Below are positions 21,558 to 26,988 of a DNA stretch of 26,988 nucleotides, one piece after another. The translations under genes were made by a program, and so were the position numbers. The DNA lies in the IMG/VR virus record IMGVR_UViG_3300009158_000171, positions 1 through 26,988 of that record. One strand, 5' to 3'. Positions within the stretch are counted from its first letter, which is position 1, and each line of letters starts with the position of its first letter. This DNA is from a virus. The notes below the pieces were generated by a model. It saw only the letters and a program-made list of their open reading frames with translations. It was not told the origin of the DNA and searched no databases.

Positions 21558-21621
21558 TTGTTGTTGAAGATTTATAGTCCTTGGATAATTTAATTGTAAT
21601 ATGTATCTGTTTTTTATTCAT
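21460..21621 (-). CDS. Small basic protein downstream of the holin-like gene
   Basis: The product has 53 residues from ATG 21621-21619, which lies inside the end of the holin-like gene (ATGAATAA). The sequence (MNKKQIHITIKLSKDYKSST..., RKLQAYLKNRGKGG) starts with a strand and continues as a basic helix. No family was recognised. Its 3' end overlaps the next gene in another frame, so it could be a truncated gene cut by insertion of the HNH-like neighbour. The longer frame starting at 21675 would lie inside the holin-like gene and is rejected. Confidence 0.45.
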   Translation of the reverse strand: MNKKQIHITIKLSKDYKSSTTNARKLQAYLKNRGKGGTITDRIDGVDRDKQLL

Positions 21622-21781
21622 CTTTAGATTTTTTATTAGAAAGCTCCTTATAAATTTTAACCAATCCCCACACAATACTTATCCCAAAGGCAGTTATACT
21701 AAACATAATATTTACTTCTTCTAGAGTTAATCCCCCTATCCAAATAATAAGTGGTGCTATTGTTGATATTTTGTCTTTCAT
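21614..21781 (-). CDS. Two-helix membrane protein, holin-like
   Basis: The product has 55 residues, starts at ATG 21781-21779 and ends with TAA 21616-21614. The first hydrophobic segment is ISTIAPLIIWIGG, a short turn LTLEEVN follows, and the second segment is IMFSITAFGISIVWGLV, ending in a charged tail (KIYKELSNKKSKDE). Size, a hairpin of two membrane helices and a cationic C-terminus are what small phage holins look like. It lies 24 bp after the connector gene and its stop is overlapped by the next start. No endolysin was recognised next to it, so the lysis role remains an inference from topology. Confidence 0.5.
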   Translation of the reverse strand: MKDKISTIAPLIIWIGGLTLEEVNIMFSITAFGISIVWGLVKIYKELSNKKSKDE

Positions 21782-21805
21782 TAGTTTTTTAGTTAGTTTT
21801 TATTA

Positions 21806-22417
21806 TTAGTTTGTTGGTCCTTCGTAACAGTCAAAGTATATTGAATCATTACCCCCATTATTTAGTCGTTTTCTTGCTCGTTGGCGGGCTGAATACGGTT
21901 GATGAGGTATAACTAATCCAGCAGTATATGGATTGCCCTTATCAGCTATAATGCCGTCCTTATAATTTTGAGTTATGTATTCAGGATAATCTGATGGATG
22001 ATTTTGCATCCAAAGAATCATTTGCTTTGTGTATGACTCAGCTACTTGTTTTACCTGATTCATTATAAACGTAAGCTCTTGAAAGTTTGTTTCTGCAGAA
22101 CTTTCACTTGTAGGATTCATTACACTTTTATTAAGAATCTTATACTTCAAGAACGGAAGTGCCATATAAAGTGTAAAATTAACAAGTGCATTTCCTATAT
22201 AATTATCCAATAAACTTTGATCTGCTACTGTTAGTGTATTAGCAAGAATACGTGTCTGTAGCGCATGATAATAGGTTGCTCCGATATAATTCTGAAGGTA
22301 TACATCTTGCGCTTGTAGGACGAAGGGTTGTAAGTCAGCTGGACTTACATTATAATTGATCGAAGTAAAACTTTTAAGTTTTTCTTCAGATACGAAAAGT
22401 ACTATTGGGTTTGCCAT
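21806..22417 (-). CDS. Head-tail connector protein (DUF6712-like)
   Basis: The product has 203 residues and is helical. LFVSEEKLKSFTSINYNVSP, then LQPFVLQAQDVYLQNYIGATYYHAL, LLDNYIGNALVNFTLYMALPFLKYKI and NFQELTFIMNQVKQVAESY are typical of the DUF6712-type gp6-like connector of Bacteroidota phages. The C-terminus carries a Tyr/Pro/Arg-rich extension (HQPYSARQRARKRL). It would form the ring below the portal. It follows the portal gene after 17 bp, the usual portal-connector order. Confidence 0.7.
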   Translation of the reverse strand: MANPIVLFVSEEKLKSFTSINYNVSPADLQPFVLQAQDVYLQNYIGATYYHALQTRILANTLTVADQSLLDNYIGNALVNFTLYMALPFLKYKILNKSVMNPTSESSAETNFQELTFIMNQVKQVAESYTKQMILWMQNHPSDYPEYITQNYKDGIIADKGNPYTAGLVIPHQPYSARQRARKRLNNGGNDSIYFDCYEGPTN

Positions 22418-22434
22418 TGTTTGTGTTTTTTAAT

Positions 22435-23562
22435 TTATACTATTGCAGTTTCTACTGTTTTATCAAATAATGCTAGAGGTTCAACATAAAGTTTAGTAGT
22501 ATAACCACTATATTTCATCAATTTGTCGAATGGTTTAATAACTGCTTTAATATCTGGACGAAGTACAGTATTTTTAAAGTGTTCATATGCTACCATAATT
22601 TCATCCTTATTAGACCCTAGACCTCCTGATCCCTCGTGATATAAACCCAATAACATGGGTGATGTTATTCCGTGCGATGAAAGTATTCTAGTTGTAATTC
22701 TTGTTTCCAAATTCACATAGTAATCATCATTTGCTGATGGTAATGGAGTTATCTCAGGGGAGTTTTCCTTAGATTCTGAAAATGTTGCAAAAAACTTACC
22801 TGCATTCTCAACTCCACTATATGCACTTGCAATTTCTTGATAAAGATCCTGCTGAGCATTTGAATCTGGAACACCGTTATTAAAGTTAATCCATAAACTT
22901 GGGCTAAGACCATTTGCAAGATTACTTAAATGAAATGTTGATACCTCGATATCTATTTGAATATCTGAACATCCACCAGCATAACTTGGGAGAGGGTAAA
23001 ATCTACTTCCTGGTTGATAATCCATGAAATAAAGGATTTGTGTTGGAAGTTCTATTGCTTTAGCTGGATCAAATGCTTGGTATTGTATAGGTTTATGAAT
23101 CTTATACTTGTTCCAATCCGAAGAATAGTAGTATTTCTCTACTCTATCGGATTTTAAATCAAAATCCCCACTTCTTACATCTTGAAATTGAATGTGATAG
23201 AAAGATTCTATCTTGTCCCCCGTAGCATTCCAAACAATATTCAATGCAAATCCGCTATAGATTTCATAGTCTAACACTACTTTTTCAAATACATCATTCC
23301 ATGATTCATTATCATTTGCTCTTTCTAATGCTATTTCTTGATTAGGATCGATAGTTTTTAAACCGTTTCCGAATACACCCAAAAATTTGGACTGTAAACA
23401 TCTACGATTAATAGCAGATTTGTTATACAATTCAGTAATGTATTGTGGATATAAATTATCCGAGCCATATCTGAACCATGGTTGTCCCCTATCTTTGTAG
23501 ATAACCGGAACTGTTGGATCAGGTACTACGTTTGTGTTGAATTTATAAATTTTAGGTGTCAT
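22435..23562 (-). CDS. Portal protein
   Basis: The product has 375 residues. It resembles the small portal proteins of Bacteroidota phages: WFRYGSDNLYPQYITELYNKSAINRRCLQSK at 29-59, FGNGL at about 65, a beta-rich wing region to about 175, FMDYQPGSRFYPLPSY near 180-195, then the clip and stem helices (EVSTFHLSNLANGLSP, NAQQDLYQEIASAYSG) and the crown/tail with SHGITSPMLLGLYHEGSGGLGSN. It is shorter than the usual 450-500 residues, mostly at the C-terminus. Twelve copies would form the ring through which TerL pumps DNA. Here it is next to the fibre genes and far from terminase and protease, unlike the usual terminase-portal-protease order. Confidence 0.8.
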   Translation of the reverse strand: MTPKIYKFNTNVVPDPTVPVIYKDRGQPWFRYGSDNLYPQYITELYNKSAINRRCLQSKFLGVFGNGLKTIDPNQEIALERANDNESWNDVFEKVVLDYEIYSGFALNIVWNATGDKIESFYHIQFQDVRSGDFDLKSDRVEKYYYSSDWNKYKIHKPIQYQAFDPAKAIELPTQILYFMDYQPGSRFYPLPSYAGGCSDIQIDIEVSTFHLSNLANGLSPSLWINFNNGVPDSNAQQDLYQEIASAYSGVENAGKFFATFSESKENSPEITPLPSANDDYYVNLETRITTRILSSHGITSPMLLGLYHEGSGGLGSNKDEIMVAYEHFKNTVLRPDIKAVIKPFDKLMKYSGYTTKLYVEPLALFDKTVETAIV

Positions 23563-23592
23563 ATGTTCTATTTATCTTATTAATTATTCTGG

Positions 23593-23784
23593 TTATTTTA
23601 CTAAATTTAAGTCTATTTCATCACCTATTTGTGTATTCATATCTAGTTTATATTTATTACTTATGAAAATGAAGGTATTATCATAGTATAATTTCCAATA
23701 TGGCAAATAATCAAGTGCACATGCATTTTCATTATATTCAATATACTTAGCTGGTATTAATTCTAGGTTTGTTACTGTTTTCAT
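23593..23784 (-). CDS. Small protein of unknown function before the portal gene
   Basis: The product has 63 residues from ATG 23784-23782, one base after the stop of the Gly-rich adhesin gene, so translation is probably coupled; the TTG at 23793 lies inside that gene and is less likely. The sequence is beta-rich with many Tyr and Asn (PAKYIEYNENACALDYLPYW, DNTFIFISNKYKLDM). No family was recognised. The position suggests a chaperone or accessory of the adhesin, but no feature supports it directly. Confidence 0.5.
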   Translation of the reverse strand: MKTVTNLELIPAKYIEYNENACALDYLPYWKLYYDNTFIFISNKYKLDMNTQIGDEIDLNLVK

Positions 23785-23785
23785 A

Positions 23786-24652
23786 TTATACAAATGTTAA
23801 TGTTCCGCTTGATGTAAATGTGTGTATTGTGTATGCACCATCTGTTGTTATTGTTCCTCCTGTACAAGTTCCAAATAAAGATGTTTGATATCTAACTATT
23901 ACTACACCACTACCTCCTTTTCCACTTTTTATGTTTAATCCAAGACCTACATTTGTATAATACAAATCTGGATGTCCACCTCCACCTCCACCAAGTCCAT
24001 CAGTTCCTGGATATCCATCAGTTGGTGTAGTTGCTCCATCTAGATAATTTATACCATTACCGCCTCCACCCAGACCACCACTTGGTGCTGTTCCTACAAT
24101 AACACCACCTCCTCCACCACCTGCATAATATGTTGCTACACCGGAAATTGAACTTGTTAATCCAAATCCCCCAATACCAAATCCAGCACTTTGTCCATTA
24201 TGTCCAGAAGCACCAGCACCACCACCTCCACCACCTGCATAATCAGGAGCACCCGACCATCCTAATCCTCCATTATTTCCTTGTCCTGTTACACCTATAC
24301 CACCAACACCTACATTATATTGAGCTCCACCACCAGATCCACCATCACCAGGAGACATATTATAACTTGCTCCACCTCCACCTCCATATCCGGTTAGTCC
24401 AAATGCTGTAGTATCCCCCCCAAGACCACCCTGCGTATAAGCGGAATTTGTAGCAGCTCCACCAGTTCCAATTGTGATCGTATAAGCAGTTTTTGTTACT
24501 ACTACCGAGTCTTGTAATAAACCACCAGCTCCTCCACCTCCACCAGCACCATAACCACCTCCTCCACCTCCACCCCCTACTATTAAGTATTGGACTGATA
24601 ATGGTTGTGTAGCTCTACTGCTACCAATTATTCCTAAAATTCCTGGTTTCAT
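23786..24652 (-). CDS. Glycine-rich tail adhesin
   Basis: The product has 288 residues. After a short head (MKPGILGIIGSSRATQP) comes SVQYLIVGGGGGGGGYG (about 19-35), the entry to a polyglycine domain with at least eight poly-Gly runs separated by Asn/Ser/Tyr-rich turns and one motif GSGVVIVRY at about 245. The C-terminal tail GAYTIHTFTSSGTLTFV is a strand pair often seen at the end of such glycine-rich domains. The fold of polyglycine II helices known from T-even gp38-type adhesins is expected: loops between helices contact the host receptor. It lies 10 bp after the collagen-like fibre gene, so fibre and adhesin probably form one receptor-binding unit. Poly-Gly runs tend to vary by slippage. 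Confidence 0.75.
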   Translation of the reverse strand: MKPGILGIIGSSRATQPLSVQYLIVGGGGGGGGYGAGGGGGAGGLLQDSVVVTKTAYTITIGTGGAATNSAYTQGGLGGDTTAFGLTGYGGGGGASYNMSPGDGGSGGGAQYNVGVGGIGVTGQGNNGGLGWSGAPDYAGGGGGGAGASGHNGQSAGFGIGGFGLTSSISGVATYYAGGGGGGVIVGTAPSGGLGGGGNGINYLDGATTPTDGYPGTDGLGGGGGGHPDLYYTNVGLGLNIKSGKGGSGVVIVRYQTSLFGTCTGGTITTDGAYTIHTFTSSGTLTFV

Positions 24653-24662
24653 ATTATATTGT

Positions 24663-26988
24663 TTATGTCCATTGACCTATTGATACTGTTGTTGTTGCAC
24701 CAATTCTATTACATATAAAGTAACTACCTGCAGTAGTAACTGCCGTTCCCACAGAAGTTGTTTGTGCTACTGAGGGTATTAATGTTCCTGCTACAGTAAC
24801 TTCAAAACTACCTTTAACAAACACCGTAGTAACTGTAGCTGTTGATGCTGTTGCAATATTTGTTACCGTTTGTGTAGATACTATTTGTGAAATCATTGAA
24901 GGAGCTGTTAAAGTATTATTAGCTGCGTCAATTGCTTGTGTAAGATATAAAATACCAGCAAGAGTAGCTCCTCCAGCACCTCCAAGCGAGAATTTAATAT
25001 TACCCGATGTTGCCGAGGTTACAGAGATTTGAAATATTGTTTCAAATACGTAAGATCCTATTTCTAGAGTTATTGTTCCTCCAGGAGATCCATCAAATAG
25101 AGCTTGTTGAGCAGTACCTGTAGCAAAAGCAGCTCTATTATTATGCTGTCTTATTAAGTGATTATTTTGTACTAACCCTCTATTACCTGCATCTGATGTA
25201 GCATAGAATCCATTAGTATCCATTTCCCAACCTCCGACAATTGGTGTAGTATTAAGAGTACCTGGTGTAAATATAATAGGTGTTAAAGTTGTTGTTGGGG
25301 CAGCAAGCGTTAAACTCTTACTTAATATATTATTTATATCATCCTTCATGTAAGGATTAGCGTCCCAAGTTCCTGTGGATGTAGCAGTAGATGTACATAT
25401 TACTAGTATATCATTGCCTGTTTTTGCAACTCTTAGAGTAGCACCACCGTTTGTTTTTATAGTAACATCAAGAGTACTATCATTATCAATAAGCCAACCC
25501 TGACCTAATGTTAATGTTGTTGCGTCGGGTAATATACAATCCTGTGTACTTGTTCCCGTAAAGAATTGGTGTCTTTTACTTGAAACTGTTAAAGTTGTTG
25601 TTCCAGTTGCTGTTAAAACAAAAACACTATCACCTACAACGTTATTACCAGTTAAGTTACCATTAATATCTGTTGCTGTTCCACTTGATCCTGCAGTTCC
25701 ACTTGACCCTGCAGATCCAGAAGATCCTGTTAATCCTGAAGAACCTGCAGTTCCTGTTAATCCTGAAGAACCTGATGAACCATTAGCACCTGAAGATCCA
25801 GCGGTTCCGTTTATTCCATTAGCACCTGAAGAACCTGATGTTCCATTAAGGGAAAGTCCTGATGAACCAGCGGTTCCATTACCTGAAGTACCTGAAGAAC
25901 CTGAAGAACCTGCAGTTCCCTTATTTCCAGTTGATACTAACCATAGATCTGAACTTTGACGTAATAATACAATTAATGAATACTGCCCATTAGTTATTAG
26001 TGCTTGCCCCTCAACGGTCACACCTGAACCACCAACTATCGTAACCACCCCTGTTCCTGCTTGTTCAACAACTATTTGTTCACCACCTACCCAAGTAACT
26101 GATGATTGAGGCGGTATAGTTAAATTATGAGCAGCAGCTGAGCTCATTTTTACCCCAGTATACGCATCACCTAAAACTAATGTATAATCTGTATTTGTTT
26201 GTGTGTTCCAATTTAACGCGCTATCACCTGAGGATCCAGCAGATCCTGAAGATCCAGCAGTTCCATTTATTCCATTAGCACCTGAAGATCCAGCAGTTCC
26301 TGCAGATCCTGAAGATCCAGCAGTTCCATTAGAACCAGTTGCACCTGAAGATCCAGCAGTTCCATTTATTCCATTAGCACCCGAGGATCCAGCAGTTCCA
26401 TTTATTCCATTAGCACCCGAGGATCCAGCAGTTCCATTTCCCGAAGATCCAGAAGATCCAGTAGTTCCATTAGCACCAGTTGCACCAGAAGATCCAGCAG
26501 TTCCATTTATTCCATTAGCACCAGCAGATCCACTTGTTCCTGTAGATCCCGAAGATCCAGCAGATCCAGCAGATCCAGCAGATCCAGCAGATCCAGAAGA
26601 TCCTGATGAACCACTTGTTCCTGCAGACCCTGAGGACCCAGCAGTTCCATTAGCACCAGCTGCCCCTGAAGATCCAGCAGTTCCGTTACCAGAAGATCCT
26701 GCAGTTCCATTTATTCCATTAGCTCCTGAAGATCCAGCAGTTCCTGCAGATCCTGAAGATCCAGCAGTTCCATTAGCACCAGTTGCACCTGAAGATCCAG
26801 CAGTTCCATTTATTCCATTAGCACCTGAAGATCCAGCAGTTCCATTTATTCCATTAGCACCCGAGGATCCAGCAGTCCCACTAACACCAGTTGCACCAGA
26901 GGATCCACTTGTTCCTGCAGACCCTGAAGATCCAGCAGTTCCTGATGAACCACTTGTTCCTGCAGACCCTGAGGACCCGGCAGTTCCA
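24663..26988 (-). CDS. Collagen-like tail fibre, C-terminal part (enters from the right edge)
   Basis: The frame ending at 24663 stays open without interruption to 26987 (775 codons); the Met at 26147 is internal. Layout from the edge: about 255 residues of Gly-X-Y triplets (GTAGSSGANGINGTAGSSG...), a non-repetitive domain (DSALNWNTQTNTDYTLVLGD, IPPQSSVTWVGGEQIVVEQ), a second triplet block of about 75 residues, and a C-terminal region of about 350 residues with TVSSKRHQFFTGTSTQDCIL (a carbohydrate-binding-like strand region), a beta-sandwich (GSYVFETIFQISVTSATSGN) and the final VGTAVTTAGSYFICNRIGAT. Collagen-like rods make long flexible trimers; the last domains probably bind the host. The antisense and shifted frames in the repeats are artefacts. 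It is probably the same gene as the piece at 1-384. Confidence 0.85.
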   Translation of the reverse strand, partial: GTAGSSGSAGTSGSSGTAGSSGSAGTSGSSGATGVSGTAGSSGANGINGTAGSSGANGINGTAGSSGATGANGTAGSSGSAGTAGSSGANGINGTAGSSGNGTAGSSGAAGANGTAGSSGSAGTSGSSGSSGSAGSAGSAGSAGSSGSTGTSGSAGANGINGTAGSSGATGANGTTGSSGSSGNGTAGSSGANGINGTAGSSGANGINGTAGSSGATGSNGTAGSSGSAGTAGSSGANGINGTAGSSGSAGSSGDSALNWNTQTNTDYTLVLGDAYTGVKMSSAAAHNLTIPPQSSVTWVGGEQIVVEQAGTGVVTIVGGSGVTVEGQALITNGQYSLIVLLRQSSDLWLVSTGNKGTAGSSGSSGTSGNGTAGSSGLSLNGTSGSSGANGINGTAGSSGANGSSGSSGLTGTAGSSGLTGSSGSAGSSGTAGSSGTATDINGNLTGNNVVGDSVFVLTATGTTTLTVSSKRHQFFTGTSTQDCILPDATTLTLGQGWLIDNDSTLDVTIKTNGGATLRVAKTGNDILVICTSTATSTGTWDANPYMKDDINNILSKSLTLAAPTTTLTPIIFTPGTLNTTPIVGGWEMDTNGFYATSDAGNRGLVQNNHLIRQHNNRAAFATGTAQQALFDGSPGGTITLEIGSYVFETIFQISVTSATSGNIKFSLGGAGGATLAGILYLTQAIDAANNTLTAPSMISQIVSTQTVTNIATASTATVTTVFVKGSFEVTVAGTLIPSVAQTTSVGTAVTTAGSYFICNRIGATTTVSIGQWT
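25690..25915. repeat. Collagen-type triplet repeat block, second block of the fibre gene
   Basis: The 9-bp pattern of Gly-Ser-Ser and Gly-Thr-Ala codons recurs many times with synonymous changes. It separates two globular domains of the fibre. Copy number is likely to vary by recombination. Confidence 0.8.
26220..26988. repeat. Long collagen-type triplet repeat block at the right edge
   Basis: Triplet repeats continue to the edge. Higher-order units recur, for example a 36-bp unit (GTAGSSGANGIN) present many times, several copies identical over 30 or more bases. Such stretches collapse in short-read assemblies, which explains why the sequence stops here and restarts at base 1 with the same kind of repeats. 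Confidence 0.85.

Noticed and set aside
24130-24411. His/Leu-rich plus-strand frame
   Set aside because: Antisense shadow of the polyglycine adhesin gene.
26507-26710. Leu/Asp-rich minus-strand frame in the repeats
   Set aside because: Shifted frame of the collagen repeats; the in-frame fibre reading runs uninterrupted to the edge.

Overview
The window reads as most of a small tailed phage (siphovirus-type) infecting a member of the Bacteroidota, most likely a flavobacterium. The DNA is AT-rich. Almost every gene lies on the minus strand. Starts sit behind A-rich leaders without Shine-Dalgarno sequences, and the structural proteins are of types typical of Bacteroidota phages: a DUF6712-like connector, an XkdF-type protease with a nested HAD domain, a two-frame tail assembly chaperone and paired large tail proteins. 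No host gene, integrase, tRNA or rRNA was seen.

Read in the direction of transcription (high to low coordinates), the layout is as follows. A collagen-like fibre enters from the right edge (26988-24663), followed by a glycine-rich adhesin, the portal protein (23562-22435), a head-tail connector and a 55-residue holin-like membrane protein (21781-21614). Next comes an early/accessory region (21621-16035) with two HNH-type genes, a GT25 glycosyltransferase, a zinc-ribbon protein, a ribbon-helix-helix regulator, a helix-turn-helix replication protein, a repeat-rich block that looks like a replication origin, an AEP-type primase and a sigma-factor-like protein. It is followed by small membrane/cysteine proteins, a GT2 glycosyltransferase and both terminase subunits (14627-12669). 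The remaining structural genes are two neck proteins, the tail chaperone, two large tail proteins, tape measure, protease, scaffold, capsid and tail tube, ending in the N-terminal part of a collagen-like fibre that runs off the left edge. One plus-strand gene, a small lipoprotein at 1151-1444, interrupts the pattern.

Both window edges lie inside Gly-X-Y repeat DNA of the same orientation, so the two fibre pieces are probably one gene of a circular or circularly permuted genome whose assembly broke in the repeats. A head-to-tail join would be out of frame, so some repeat sequence is missing.

The most interesting points are: a start-less, fully open -1 frame of 95 codons under the tail chaperone, ending in an ATGA overlap with the next gene (programmed frameshifting); a duplicated replication-linker segment with two iteron-like arrays of 12-bp and 11-bp period; a perfect 17-bp inverted repeat in the leader of the primase gene; and an unusual order of structural genes. 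No endolysin was recognised.
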